A program made the position numbers and the translations under genes. A DNA stretch of 64,000 bases from Wukongibacter sp050859025 (lineage in GTDB: Bacteria; Bacillota; Clostridia; Peptostreptococcales; Caminicellaceae), in contig NZ_CP138200.1 of assembly GCF_050859025.1 (NCBI RefSeq), forward strand, positions 3,472,001 to 3,536,000, read 5' to 3'. The notes beneath the pieces are model-generated. The model searched no databases. It worked only from the letters and a program-made list of their open reading frames with translations, and was not told the DNA's origin. Shown here in pieces: positions 1 to 8,652 of this stretch. Every line of letters starts with the position of its first letter. Positions within the stretch are counted from its first letter, which is position 1.

Positions 1-675
1 CCCTAAATATTTTGTATGATCTATCAAGAAATTGTACATTTCATCTAGATCTAATCTTCTTCCTGCTTTCTCTATGAAAAATTGTTGAACTTTAGGAATA
101 ATAACAAACGCTACAAAAGGACTTGAAAAGCTAGTTCCATTGACTTGTACTTTATTCCCTTTGTACTCAATGAACCAATTACCAAACATAGTAAAGTCAA
201 TACCTTCACCGACAGAAGATGTTCTATATCTTTTAACTTCTTTTCCTTTATAAAGAAATGAATTAGCAATAGTCAAGGTATCAAAAGATTTTGCATAACC
301 ATCAACCCCATATCTATCAGCACTATTCCCTGCAGAAGTAACCACAATTACATTGGCAGCATAAAGCTCTTCGAATAATTTTTCTACTTGCTCGTTATAA
401 AAACCACCTACGGATAAGTTTAAAACATTTATATTTTGCTTGATATAATCTAAGTTATCTATGAAGCTACCTTGAAGTTTACCGTTTTCCATTCTTAATC
501 CGCAATTCAGCAATTCAGTTTTGATTCCGGTATTAAATGTAGTTCCAACTGCTAATACTTTTTCAGCATGTTTATTTTGGCCCTCACCTTCGGCACATCT
601 AATGCCATGCCCTTGATACTTTTCCCATTTATCAAGTCCAAGGAATTTAAGTTCAGCTTCATTTTCTTTATACAT
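1..675 (-). CDS. Subtilisin-like (S8) serine peptidase, partial
   Basis: The reading frame starts at ATG 675 behind a GAGGTGAA ribosome site and runs off the left edge after 225 codons without a stop. Two S8 signatures are clear: an oxyanion-Asn block (VIVVTSAGNSAD, about residues 118-129) and the catalytic-Ser block NGTSFSSPFVA (about 184-194). The His block is probably GHGIRC or KHAEKV near residues 23-40. The Asp block expected ahead of it is not canonical, because an AEGEG stretch stands in its place. There is no signal peptide, so the protein is intracellular or virion-associated. Small subtilases of this kind occur in phages and prophages of Firmicutes, but their job is unclear. Here it follows the tail-fibre genes on the same strand. 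Confidence 0.72.
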   Translation of the reverse strand, partial: MYKENEAELKFLGLDKWEKYQGHGIRCAEGEGQNKHAEKVLAVGTTFNTGIKTELLNCGLRMENGKLQGSFIDNLDYIKQNINVLNLSVGGFYNEQVEKLFEELYAANVIVVTSAGNSADRYGVDGYAKSFDTLTIANSFLYKGKEVKRYRTSSVGEGIDFTMFGNWFIEYKGNKVQVNGTSFSSPFVAFVIIPKVQQFFIEKAGRRLDLDEMYNFLIDHTKYLG

Positions 676-773
676 ACGTTCACCTCACTTTATATATTAA
701 AATAACACTCTTCTAAGTGCTTCTGCTCTACGCTAACTTTTGTTTTAGCATACTTCACCTTCTCTCAAAAAAA

Positions 774-793
774 TAACACCCTTTCAGGTGTAA
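774..793 (-). terminator. Intrinsic terminator
   Basis: On the minus strand an ACACC/GGTGT stem with a six-base loop is followed by a run of seven Ts. It lies just after the stop of the 47-residue ORF at 800-943 and before the subtilase gene, so the subtilase probably needs its own promoter or read-through. Confidence 0.6.
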
Positions 794-799
794 TGTGAT

Positions 800-943
800 T
801 TAAACATTTTTCTCTATTATTTCTCCAATTTTATCTAGACCAATCAAGAATTTCTTCTCTACTTCGGTCAAGTTTTCTCTATCGGTTAATTCCTTGCCAA
901 GATTGAAACAACATTTTAAAAAATCATTTATTTCTTTATCCAT
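800..943 (-). CDS. Small hypothetical protein (47 aa)
   Basis: The ATG at 943 is preceded by GGAGGAAATTGA, a very good ribosome site, and the frame ends with TAA at 800. The product is charged and helical, begins MDKEINDFLK and has no membrane segment. It resembles the other tiny helical proteins of this prophage, such as the one at 8530-8652. A terminator follows directly. Function unknown. Confidence 0.6.
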   Translation of the reverse strand: MDKEINDFLKCCFNLGKELTDRENLTEVEKKFLIGLDKIGEIIEKNV

Positions 944-1054
944 TCAATTTCCTCCATTATTAATTGGTTGTAGGTCCTATGTCGAAATTTGTGTAAAGGA
1001 TATTTATTATTTTTTCTCGAATAACAGTTTATAATGTTGAAAGGATGTGAGATT

Positions 1055-1900
1055 ATGTCAAATTCGTTTGATACTAAAGAATTAATTTTTGAAGCTGCTA
1101 AAACTGTGGCAAAAGAAGGATATGATGATGCTTTAAAACCTTTTGCTAAAGAATTAGGTAAAACTTTAGATACAGCTGGTAAAACTGTGAATGCACTTCT
1201 TTTCCCACTAAGAAATATGGTTTATAAAGTTAGTCTAATTGAAGAAAAACTAGAAAAAGATTTAGAAGAAAAATTAATTAATGTTCCTGCTGAAAAGCGC
1301 ATTACTCCACCTCCATATATTGCTGTTCCAGCTCTTGAAGCAATGAGATATACTTTTGGTAATATAGAATTAAGAAATTTATTCACAAATTTACTTGCTT
1401 CATCTATGAATACCGATACAGTAGCATATGTTCACCCTTCATTTATTGAAATCGTTAAGCAATTAAGTCCTTTAGACGCAAAAATATTCAAAGAATTTGA
1501 ACCTACTTCTCAATCTAAAAAATCTCATCCCATATGTAAACTTAAATTTGAAGAGCAAACAAAGACCGAAAACTTAGGGCTAATTAAAGTTGGTGAAAGT
1601 TTTACAGTTTATAGTCATCTAGTTAATTTAAAAAATATTTCTGCTAGCCCTGACTTTGTAAGTTCTTGCCTTCAAAATTTAGAAAGATTAGGTCTCATAG
1701 AAATCAGTTATACCCATTATTCCTCTAACAGTGATGATTACAAGGCATTTGATACCCATCCTGTTTTTGAAGAAGCTAGAGAAGTTTATAAGCCATATAA
1801 GGAACAAGAAAGATATAAAAATCATGAATTAAGACTTGAAAAAGGTTTAATTCATATCACTTCATTTGGTCGTATGTTTGCATCAACATGTATAGAATAA
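1055..1900 (+). CDS. Abi-alpha / DUF4393-like protein, candidate abortive-infection gene
   Basis: This 281-residue protein is on the strand opposite the late genes, as expected for an accessory cargo gene. An ATG at 1034 is in frame, but the AAAGGATG ribosome site lies between it and the ATG at 1055, so 1055 is chosen. The N-terminal 40 residues form an amphipathic, Lys-rich segment. A motif PPYIAVPALEAMRYTF then leads into LRNLFTNLLASSM, a pattern I associate with the Abi-alpha (DUF4393) family. The C-terminal half looks like a winged-helix-like alpha/beta domain. The family has been linked to phage exclusion, so the likely role is superinfection defence by the prophage; that role is inferred. 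A TATAAT-like box (about 1030) lies just upstream. Confidence 0.55.
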   Translation: MSNSFDTKELIFEAAKTVAKEGYDDALKPFAKELGKTLDTAGKTVNALLFPLRNMVYKVSLIEEKLEKDLEEKLINVPAEKRITPPPYIAVPALEAMRYTFGNIELRNLFTNLLASSMNTDTVAYVHPSFIEIVKQLSPLDAKIFKEFEPTSQSKKSHPICKLKFEEQTKTENLGLIKVGESFTVYSHLVNLKNISASPDFVSSCLQNLERLGLIEISYTHYSSNSDDYKAFDTHPVFEEAREVYKPYKEQERYKNHELRLEKGLIHITSFGRMFASTCIE

Positions 1901-1914
1901 CCTTTATAGTAAAG

Positions 1915-2124
1915 CTATTTATTTTTCTTTATTACATTTGATACTGCTGTTAAAACATTTTCTTGAAACTGCTCAAAGGATTTATATATGTTAGGCATAA
2001 TTTGAGATAAATCCTTTGCCGTTTCTATCTCTACATTTTTCAAATCGACTGCTAGTCTTTTATTCTCTTTTTCCAGTTCTCTAACTCTATCTTCTAATTT
2101 GTTTACTCGATCTTCTAGATTCAT
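1915..2124 (-). CDS. Coiled-coil small protein (69 aa)
   Basis: Starts at ATG 2124 after an AGGTAAATGT ribosome site. Residues 1-35 are a heptad-rich coiled coil (LEDRVNKLEDRVRELEKEN) and the rest is amphipathic. No membrane segment is present, so it is not a typical XhlA or holin. It lies downstream of the tail genes and ends convergent with the Abi-alpha-like gene. Function unknown. Confidence 0.6.
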   Translation of the reverse strand: MNLEDRVNKLEDRVRELEKENKRLAVDLKNVEIETAKDLSQIMPNIYKSFEQFQENVLTAVSNVIKKNK

Positions 2125-2281
2125 ACATTTACCTCCATTCTAATTTATATCTTTTAGGCTATCCACTTAGTATTCCTATTTATAGTATAACAAGTAATTC
2201 CTTCTGTAACCGGCATACTTTCGGCATTTTTCCAGCAGTATATCGGCAGTCTAAAGACCTATGTTAACTATACCTTTAAAG

Positions 2282-2494
2282 CTATTTGCTTTTTACTTCT
2301 TGCTCTACTGCTTTAATAATATCATCAAAATTACAATCATCTTCCCATCCATAAATGGTGTATTCATTCTGATTTGGTGAAATTAATCTAGTTCCTTCTA
2401 TTCCTTCTTCGTCATACCAACTTTCGGTAACTATTTCCCATTCCAGTAATTCAAGCAGCTTAAATATATCAGAAATACATATTTTTTGTCCCAT
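2282..2494 (-). CDS. Hypothetical phage protein (70 aa)
   Basis: Starts at ATG 2494 with AGGATGTGG as a ribosome site. The sequence is acidic with several Trp (LEWEIVTESWYDEEG) and no recognisable domain. It is the last gene of the fibre cluster before a roughly 150-bp untranslated stretch (2125-2281). Confidence 0.55.
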   Translation of the reverse strand: MGQKICISDIFKLLELLEWEIVTESWYDEEGIEGTRLISPNQNEYTIYGWEDDCNFDDIIKAVEQEVKSK

Positions 2495-2508
2495 AAAACC
2501 ACATCCTC

Positions 2509-2652
2509 TTACGCTATAGCACTTAATATTTCTGTTTTTTCAGCTTCGCTTAATGCCGGATAATCTGTAATAATATCTTCCTTTGTTCGGCTCTCTTCTG
2601 TGACTCTTCTGGTTATTACCCTTACAAATATATTTTTCTTCCAAGATGGCAT
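2509..2652 (-). CDS. Short tail-cluster protein (47 aa)
   Basis: ATG 2652 lies two bases past the stop of the preceding gene, and GGGAGGTATG is the ribosome site, so the two are translationally coupled. It begins MPSWKKNIFVRVITRRV and ends with an acidic helix. Its size and place after the fibre genes recall the XkdX position of PBSX-like phages, but the sequence match is not convincing. Confidence 0.55.
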   Translation of the reverse strand: MPSWKKNIFVRVITRRVTEESRTKEDIITDYPALSEAEKTEILSAIA

Positions 2653-2653
2653 A

Positions 2654-3040
2654 TTACATACCTCCCATCATTGCAGCCATAGCTGCTTCCAGTTCGGCTA
2701 TTCTTTGTTCTTGCTTATCGGCTTCGGTAACTGCAAACTTAGTAAATATCATATTATCAATTATATCTTGCTTATACTGTTCAAAAATTATTGCTGCATT
2801 TTCATCTGTAATAGCAATAAATCCTTGTTGTTTTGGATCATGAGTTAAATAAGATTGTGTACTCTCTCTTGTTATGACAATATATTTGGCAGTTGTATCA
2901 TTTGTAGGATTCTCTATTTCAATATTATTAAATTTTTCAGCGAAATCTCTAATTTCATATGTTATTTTGTTACTTACGCTTACTATAAAAGCATTTAATT
3001 CTTCTTCATTGCAATTTAGTTCAATATCTTTGTAAATCAA
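2654..3040 (-). CDS. Fibre-associated protein (128 aa), XkdW-like position
   Basis: The start at 3040 overlaps the stop of the 329-residue fibre gene. The C-terminus is a short coiled coil ending AELEAAMAAMMGGM, an ending often seen in proteins encoded directly after phage fibre genes. No enzyme motif is visible. A structural or fibre-assembly role is inferred from position only. Confidence 0.5.
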   Translation of the reverse strand: MIYKDIELNCNEEELNAFIVSVSNKITYEIRDFAEKFNNIEIENPTNDTTAKYIVITRESTQSYLTHDPKQQGFIAITDENAAIIFEQYKQDIIDNMIFTKFAVTEADKQEQRIAELEAAMAAMMGGM

Positions 3041-4026
3041 TCTGCTACACCTCCCAAGTAATTTAAAGCATTTTTTTTATTCACTATTATTTGTGGACTA
3101 TATTTATAAACATTGTTAGTAGAGCCACTAGATTTTGATAAATCAAAAAAGAAACAATCATTAAAGTCCGCAACCCCAAACATTGATTGATCTTCTATCG
3201 GCTTTTCTAAATAAGATTCCGTCGCAAAATAATTATCAGTCATATTGTACTTATATATATGATTTTTCTCATCACATGGCAAATATATAAAGTCATTTAC
3301 AATGGGGACTAAATCAAAATAGTATATAACCTCATCTATATAAGATGGTGCATAGCCTCTTAATTCCCAAATATTATTTGTTGTATCATATCTGTATAAG
3401 TAATTTCCTCCAATTCTATAACTAAAGAAATATATGTATTGTCCATCTACTGCATAAAGTCCACCTGTTTGATCCAGATCCGTATTTTCGGCTAAACTTG
3501 TAATCGCTTTAGAGTTTATATTTATTTTACCCATCCTTAATTTATCGTACGTTGTCCTGTCTATCCCCCAATAATATATATAGTCTCCTATTAAAACAAA
3601 TCCTGCCCTTCTATCATTAGAATTATTCCAATATGTACTTATGTTTATTACATTCTGCAAAGCATAACTTCCTAAGTTAATTTCTTCTTCTATTGTGTTA
3701 GTGTCTAGATTGTATACTAGAAAATAATCTGCACTTGAAATATTTGCAATACTGTAAACCTTATTATCTTTTATACCTGCAATTCTAAGTCCATATGTAC
3801 TATAAAACGATCCGGAATACATATCTCCTATATTTGAGTGCGTATTAGATGCAATATCATAGCTATAAAGCCTATCTCCCGCAGAACCATTTCCATTATA
3901 ATAGATTTTTGTTTTATCAGCGTTTATAGCAATTGTACTAGGATATGATATGCTACTATTAAGGTCGGAAAACTTCGGCTGTTGTATTTTTATTGTATCA
4001 ACAAGTGCATATGCAACTGGGTTCAT
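3037..4026 (-). CDS. Beta-propeller-like tail fibre / receptor-binding protein
   Basis: A 329-residue protein. Residues 20-310 contain repeated units in which short strands are followed by Y.Y(D/N)L(D/N)TNT or YRYDTTNN-type turns, such as LYSYDIASNT, FLVYNLDTNT, LYRYDTTNN and IYKYNMTDN. That spacing of about 50 residues is typical of kelch or other beta-propeller blades. The gene lies at the distal end of the baseplate operon, where host-recognition proteins are encoded, so a receptor-binding role is likely. The match is structural rather than to one named family. Confidence 0.55.
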   Translation of the reverse strand: MNPVAYALVDTIKIQQPKFSDLNSSISYPSTIAINADKTKIYYNGNGSAGDRLYSYDIASNTHSNIGDMYSGSFYSTYGLRIAGIKDNKVYSIANISSADYFLVYNLDTNTIEEEINLGSYALQNVINISTYWNNSNDRRAGFVLIGDYIYYWGIDRTTYDKLRMGKININSKAITSLAENTDLDQTGGLYAVDGQYIYFFSYRIGGNYLYRYDTTNNIWELRGYAPSYIDEVIYYFDLVPIVNDFIYLPCDEKNHIYKYNMTDNYFATESYLEKPIEDQSMFGVADFNDCFFFDLSKSSGSTNNVYKYSPQIIVNKKNALNYLGGVAD

Positions 4027-4407
4027 TTACACCACCGCCTTTGTCACGCTCGTCAACTGCCCTAAATTATAGGTTAGCGTAGTCGTTACTGTCGTTCCGT
4101 CTGCTACTTCTTCTACGCTTGTAAGGTTTCCATTTCCATCATAATTCAGAGTTGTGGTCTTTACTGTTGTAGCCCCATCCTTTTCTAAAACTTGAGTCAA
4201 ATTTCCATCTGTATATCCCATCTCTGTTGTACGAGTATCAACCTTTAACTCAAGGGCCTTTACCTTATTTATGTCCTGATTAGATTCTCCTAATATAGCT
4301 ACTTTATCATTAATATCTTGGAAGTTATTGTTTATTACATTTATATCTGCATTCTCATCATAATCCGGCAAGGTAAGTTCTAATCTATCAGTAATAATAT
4401 TAGCCAT
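4027..4407 (-). CDS. Tail fibre hub/connector protein (126 aa)
   Basis: The N-terminus (TDRLELTLPDYDENADINVIN) matches the attachment segment found at the start of many Firmicutes phage tail fibres. The C-terminal 60 residues are Thr- and Gly-rich beta repeats (LNYDGNGNLTSVEEV, LTYNLGQLTSVTKA). The start at 4407 overlaps the end of the upstream gene by eight bases. It probably links the beta-propeller protein to the baseplate. Confidence 0.6.
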   Translation of the reverse strand: MANIITDRLELTLPDYDENADINVINNNFQDINDKVAILGESNQDINKVKALELKVDTRTTEMGYTDGNLTQVLEKDGATTVKTTTLNYDGNGNLTSVEEVADGTTVTTTLTYNLGQLTSVTKAVV

Positions 4408-4960
4408 TCCACATCCCTCCTTTTATATCTCCCCATGAGAATTTTTTTACATTTCCCCAAGTGCTCTGGTTAACATCTCCCCAATTACTAGGATAATCAC
4501 TTGTATATTCAATAACTATGTATGAAGGTTTTATTTTTTTTACAGTAGCCTTTAATTGAGAATAATTTTGTGGTAAGCCTTTGACTGTGAATTTTATTGT
4601 TATTTTTCTTTCAGAATAATGTTCTATAACAACCAAGTTTTCAGTAAAATTCTTGATGATATATTCAAACTGAGGTAAAGAAATTACATTTTCATCTGAG
4701 GTATATTCAACAAGTTTTGCTATTACCTTGGCTCTTCTAGTTTGAATATCCTCACTAGGCAATACAGATAGATTGAAAAATTGCTCCCATTTATCAATTC
4801 CAGTAGTTTCACAAGTTATTGGGTTGACTTCTCTCTCTAGAATATCTACATCACTTTGTACTCTATTTAGTGTGCATCCAGTTGCATTTACTTCTAGATT
4901 ATTCTTTATATATATGTCAGGTAGCTGACTATTTAATATCTCTTTATAATCAAGTGACAT
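4400..4960 (-). CDS. Baseplate wedge protein, YmfQ/XkdU-like (DUF2313)
   Basis: The 186-residue product has the family pattern: an N-terminal segment, GIDKWEQFFNLSVLPSEDIQTRR and then VIAKL. Such proteins follow the gpJ gene in P2- and PBSX-like phages and sit in the baseplate wedge. The C-terminus carries an unusual run of WG(D/N)(V/I) repeats, possibly the docking point for fibres. It overlaps the baseplate-J gene by eleven bases, as is usual in this operon. Confidence 0.75.
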   Translation of the reverse strand: MSLDYKEILNSQLPDIYIKNNLEVNATGCTLNRVQSDVDILEREVNPITCETTGIDKWEQFFNLSVLPSEDIQTRRAKVIAKLVEYTSDENVISLPQFEYIIKNFTENLVVIEHYSERKITIKFTVKGLPQNYSQLKATVKKIKPSYIVIEYTSDYPSNWGDVNQSTWGNVKKFSWGDIKGGMWNG

Positions 4961-6035
4961 TTATATCACCTTCTTGAATGGTTTCATTTTCTTGCAGCTG
5001 AATATTAGCCGACGGATTTGTTATTGTGACATCATTTACTTTGTCTAGTGCAAATACAGAACTTTCAATTCCAACTTTTCTAATAATTCCACCTATCCCA
5101 ACAGTTTTCAAATACTCTCTTACAGCATCTTTAATTTTATCTTTTAATGCAATACCATCAATAATACTATCAAGTGTGAATCCATCTTCTAAAGTTACTT
5201 GAATATCTGCATCAAAAATATATGCTGAAGGTTTAATAACGCTTAGATCGCAACAAATCGGTCTTTTATCTAAAACATGTGTCAATACTTCAGCAATTAA
5301 TTCATCCGATGGAATACCACTTGCTGTTGCTACTAATATATCTGCGGTTCCTGGTCCTCTATTGTTTTCTAGTGTTTTTGCATAGGTTATTCCCGGTACT
5401 TCTTTTGCTCTATTTGCAAATGCATCGTCAGTTCCATTAAATTTTGCTTTTTCAAATCTATCTCTAAAGGTTTCATCATCCTCTATTTCTGTACCATCTG
5501 TGAAAGGTTCTGTATTAGTTACTGTCTCAATTCCAACTGGTGGATTGTTAAGTATTATAAAAGATCCAGAAGGCACATTTCCATCCTCTCCAGGCTCCTC
5601 TGCTTCGGCATTGATTTCTATTTCAAGATTCCCTGCAAGTAAAGTACCATCCTCTGTAGTGACACCTTTAATAAGTTTTCCATATAAATCAAGATCAGTT
5701 GAAAACATTGTTCCTTTTGGAATTAGAATGTCATTTTCCGATGCTGTTTTTCTTCCTATCTTAACTTTCCCAATGGCCTTAGTAGCAGCTTTTCTCTCTT
5801 CAACATCCAAGGCTTTGGCCCAGTCATCTTGGTAAGTTCCTGTAGCCGTTAGTGGATTTGACTGTTTCATTATGAATTCTTGATTATAGTAAATTCCTTC
5901 AATTTGTGCTGCATATACTTTTGCCTTTATAGCAATGTCAGAAGCCTCTGAAATAGTCGATACTCCTAGCTCATTAGCAAAATCTATTAACATTTCCTCT
6001 ACTATTTCACTTTGCGTTTTACTTGTTAAGCTCAA
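4950..6035 (-). CDS. Baseplate J / gp47-like protein (XkdT-like)
   Basis: A 361-residue protein with the gpJ-family core: YNQEFIMKQSNPLTATGTYQ, KGTMFSTDLDLY and a Gly-Pro-Gly-Thr turn. The reading frame could open at an ATG at 6071. However, GGAGGTGAT lies at 6050-6042 and is followed by TTG at 6035, which overlaps the stop of the upstream gene by two bases, so TTG 6035 is preferred. The protein forms the ring of the baseplate in contractile tails. Confidence 0.85.
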   Translation of the reverse strand: MSLTSKTQSEIVEEMLIDFANELGVSTISEASDIAIKAKVYAAQIEGIYYNQEFIMKQSNPLTATGTYQDDWAKALDVEERKAATKAIGKVKIGRKTASENDILIPKGTMFSTDLDLYGKLIKGVTTEDGTLLAGNLEIEINAEAEEPGEDGNVPSGSFIILNNPPVGIETVTNTEPFTDGTEIEDDETFRDRFEKAKFNGTDDAFANRAKEVPGITYAKTLENNRGPGTADILVATASGIPSDELIAEVLTHVLDKRPICCDLSVIKPSAYIFDADIQVTLEDGFTLDSIIDGIALKDKIKDAVREYLKTVGIGGIIRKVGIESSVFALDKVNDVTITNPSANIQLQENETIQEGDINVT

Positions 6036-6382
6036 GCTATCACCTCCAATGTATCGGAGACATTTTCCCATTTAAAATAGACAAGAATAAGCAATTTTTT
6101 CTTGTCTAGCCACTGTACTTCTATATTTTCAATTGTGATGTCCTCTTCTGGCTCTAATGCTTCTCTGACGTAAACATCAGCCATCTGTGGGATTTTTGAC
6201 CTTTTTCCTCTATATAGAAGTTTTAATCTGCTTCCTAAGGCATCATCATAAATGAAACTTCCTCTTTCCATTGTAAGCCTAATCATCATACTCTGCTTTT
6301 TTGACTCTAAACTTGTAACTATTTGAACATCTCCAAGACCTTTTTTGACTAGATCACCATTTTCTAGTTTAAAATCAACCAT
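6032..6382 (-). CDS. DUF2634 baseplate protein (XkdS-like, W/gp25 type)
   Basis: Chosen start ATG 6382 behind GGTGGTGTTT; the upstream in-frame ATGs lack a ribosome site. The 116-residue product has the gp25/DUF2634 signature, including QSMMIRLTMERGSFIYD, with SRLKLLYRG after it. It forms the sheath-initiating wedge of the baseplate. Its start overlaps the end of the spike gene by eight bases. Confidence 0.8.
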   Translation of the reverse strand: MVDFKLENGDLVKKGLGDVQIVTSLESKKQSMMIRLTMERGSFIYDDALGSRLKLLYRGKRSKIPQMADVYVREALEPEEDITIENIEVQWLDKKKLLILVYFKWENVSDTLEVIA

Positions 6383-6848
6383 AATAAACACCACCATGTA
6401 CAGTAGACTCAAAATCTATAGCTTTTATGATACCTTCTTTAGTTATTTCAACTAAACTATTTATAACAACAGAACCATTACTCTTACATTCAATTGTTGC
6501 ACCTCCATTAGCTTTAGCCTCTATTTCTCCATTAGCCTTACACTTAATTGAAGCCCCTCCAATCGAAAATAGTTCAGATTCTCCAGGTTCTAAAAACTGA
6601 TCTACGATGGTGCCAACTGCTACTACAGCCTTTCCATTATTCCAGTTTTTAATGAGTTGTATATTCTGCCCCAATGGAGGATTCCATCTAATACCAAATG
6701 GTGCTACCAAAGGAATTTCACGATATTCGCCAACCCCTTGAGCATTAACACCTTGACCAGTATCAGGACTAGTCACAGTAGCTAGTTCAATATTATTTGA
6801 TTTAACTTGCTTATTCTCTCTATCTCTTCTCCTTTTATAGCTGTCCAT
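6375..6848 (-). CDS. Baseplate spike / gpV-like protein
   Basis: ATG 6848 follows GGGAGGGATTGTA and overlaps the last base of the preceding gene. The 157-residue product has an OB-like N-terminal part (IPLVAPFGIRWNPPLGQNIQ) followed by a repetitive beta-helix-type segment with Gly-Gly-Ala-(S/T)-Ile-(K/E)-Cys-Lys units, typical of membrane-piercing spikes. Position between the gpD-like hub and the gp25-like wedge supports this. Confidence 0.7.
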   Translation of the reverse strand: MDSYKRRRDRENKQVKSNNIELATVTSPDTGQGVNAQGVGEYREIPLVAPFGIRWNPPLGQNIQLIKNWNNGKAVVAVGTIVDQFLEPGESELFSIGGASIKCKANGEIEAKANGGATIECKSNGSVVINSLVEITKEGIIKAIDFESTVHGGVYYG

Positions 6849-7849
6849 TACAATCCCTCCCATAAGGGCCTTAATCTTATTATTTTCTCATTCCCTACAT
6901 TATCGTTCTTTTGATGTCTAACGCCAACAATAAAAAAGACACCATCAGTTTTGGTGACATTATCTTTAACATATGCAGTTTTATTAGTTTCAACATCATG
7001 CTTTCCATTTATAGTTATTTCTATCTCAAAGCTTCCTCTTTTTCTCTCTTCAATGGTCTGTTTAGCGATTTCTTCACCTTTGGCTATATTATTTGCGTCT
7101 GGATCTTCTATTATCATCCTTCTATTATATCCTCTACTAGTTAAATCGCTATCTTTATATTTGACTGTAAAAGCTTTACTGTCATGACCCCTAACCCATA
7201 CCTCATTTTTTAAGTCAGAACCACTCTTTTTCTTAGAAAATCGCTTTATTCTAATAGCTTTTTTAAGACTTAAATCATTGCTAAATGTATAAGTAGGACT
7301 TCCACTATAGTTTAATATATCAGCAATAATTGCCCCATCAGGAGTACACCAAAGCCACATATCAAGCTTTTTACATTCTCTTAAAAGTATATCCCACTCA
7401 CTATCTCCAACTTCTACCACAATCTTATCAATGACTTTATCATACTTAGAATTTACTTTAAAACTACTAAACCCATATGGACTAGCTATTGTTTTAAGTA
7501 AGGTGCTAAACTTCAACTTATAATAAGTTTTCGGAATAGCATCATTTTCAAGCAGCAATAAACTTTTATCTCTTCCATCAACTTCTATTCGAGAACCTCC
7601 ATCATCCCAATACTCGTCTACATCGTCCGCTATTCCTTCTAGAATCACTTTTTCATCCTCTTGTATAGTAAAGGTATCATTATCATTTAATAAGCCTGAA
7701 TTAGTCCCATATCCGTCTAAAACAGGATTCTCAATCTTAACATTGAAATGATCTGCGGGGATATCTAAGCTAGTTTCTATACTAAACTCACTCATTCGAG
7801 ATATCTTATATTTCTTTTTATTTGTCTTACTATCTACAATTACATTCAT
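6848..7849 (-). CDS. Tail hub protein, gpD/XkdQ-like (late control D)
   Basis: A 333-residue protein with the gpD/gp27 hub pattern: an N-terminal domain with SRMSEFSIETSLDIPADHFNV, the segment KFSTLLKTIASPYGF, and a VGDSEWDILLRECKKLDMWLW helix. The C-terminal region ends with an insert before PLWEGL. It caps the tail tube and carries the spike. Encoded between the LysM protein and the spike, exactly as in PBSX-like operons. Confidence 0.8.
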   Translation of the reverse strand: MNVIVDSKTNKKKYKISRMSEFSIETSLDIPADHFNVKIENPVLDGYGTNSGLLNDNDTFTIQEDEKVILEGIADDVDEYWDDGGSRIEVDGRDKSLLLLENDAIPKTYYKLKFSTLLKTIASPYGFSSFKVNSKYDKVIDKIVVEVGDSEWDILLRECKKLDMWLWCTPDGAIIADILNYSGSPTYTFSNDLSLKKAIRIKRFSKKKSGSDLKNEVWVRGHDSKAFTVKYKDSDLTSRGYNRRMIIEDPDANNIAKGEEIAKQTIEERKRGSFEIEITINGKHDVETNKTAYVKDNVTKTDGVFFIVGVRHQKNDNVGNEKIIRLRPLWEGL

Positions 7850-7858
7850 TTATACCAC

Positions 7859-8449
7859 CTACACAATAAGCTTTTGACCTGGTGTTATTATATTCGGATT
7901 TTTAAGGTTATTCTTTGCAGCTATCTCCTGCCATGTAGTATTATATTTTTTAGCTATAGCAAATAAAAACTCCCCATCCTTTACAATATGAGTTGTAGTT
8001 TCATTGTTTATCGAAGCTACTAGTACATCTTCACTAGTATCATTCTCAACATAATTCCCATTATCAAACTCTTCTATTTGATTTTCTGTTATATGTTCCG
8101 TAAAAGTAAATGAATATTTTACATAGTTTGGAGTTGGTTCTTGCTCTAACTCTAATCTAGTAAATACAGCTTCTTGAATCTGCCATATAGGATGTATTAG
8201 TTTTCCTATCCCTGAGTCATAGAATACAGTAGCGAGCTTCTTAAACTCTTCATAAGCTCCTTCGCCAATAAATTCACCGTTTCCAGAAACTTCTCTAGGC
8301 TTAAGTCCTAAATCTTCTATTTCATTTATATGGGTATATGGGTAATGGTGTATTGCTGTATTTTTCTCAAATCTCATAGCATATGTTTCGGGATTTACAG
8401 GCCATGTGTAGCTTTTATATTTCAATAATGCTAATGACATTAATTTCAC
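7859..8449 (-). CDS. LysM baseplate protein (XkdP-like)
   Basis: A 196-residue protein with a C-terminal LysM domain (about 148-196): THIVKDGEFLFAIAKKYNTT, then WQEIAAKNNLKNPNIITPGQ and a final KLIV. The N-terminal 140 residues match the XkdP-type tail protein that binds the inner tail tube or hub. In related phages this gene directly follows the tape measure, but here a 3.7-kb regulatory cassette separates them. Confidence 0.82.
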   Translation of the reverse strand: MKLMSLALLKYKSYTWPVNPETYAMRFEKNTAIHHYPYTHINEIEDLGLKPREVSGNGEFIGEGAYEEFKKLATVFYDSGIGKLIHPIWQIQEAVFTRLELEQEPTPNYVKYSFTFTEHITENQIEEFDNGNYVENDTSEDVLVASINNETTTHIVKDGEFLFAIAKKYNTTWQEIAAKNNLKNPNIITPGQKLIV

Positions 8450-8522
8450 CGCCTTTCAAGTCTTTAATTAGGTTTTTTACGGTGCTCTAACTTTTATCAA
8501 TATCCTCACCTTCCAAATATAA

Positions 8523-8544
8523 AAGCACCCTATACAGGATGCTT
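8523..8544 (-). terminator. Terminator-like hairpin
   Basis: On the minus strand AAGCATCC and GGGTGCTT pair (one mismatch) around TGTATA, followed by TTTTAT. It overlaps the stop of the 40-residue ORF and marks the left border of the inserted cassette. Confidence 0.5.
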
Positions 8545-8652
8545 AATTAATAAATCTCCAAACTTTTTAATTGTATAATCAGTTAATTCTTTTATTTCTT
8601 CAGTGTTTAAGTTACAGACTATCTTTTCAATCTCTTCAAATAACTTACTCAT
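8530..8652 (-). CDS. Small helical protein (40 aa)
   Basis: ATG 8652 overlaps the TAA of the upstream 36-residue ORF (TAATG), indicating coupling. The product begins MSKLFEEIEKIVCNL, is acidic and helical, and resembles the 47-residue protein at 800-943 in length and character. Function unknown. Confidence 0.5.
   Translation of the reverse strand: MSKLFEEIEKIVCNLNTEEIKELTDYTIKKFGDLLIKHPV

Noticed and set aside
970..990. TGTCGAA near 977 as a Spo0A box
   Set aside because: A single 7-mer by chance is expected in this much sequence; no promoter context.
1915..2494. Holin or endolysin in the small genes after the fibres
   Set aside because: No membrane spans or cell-wall hydrolase motifs; the lysis genes are probably outside the window.
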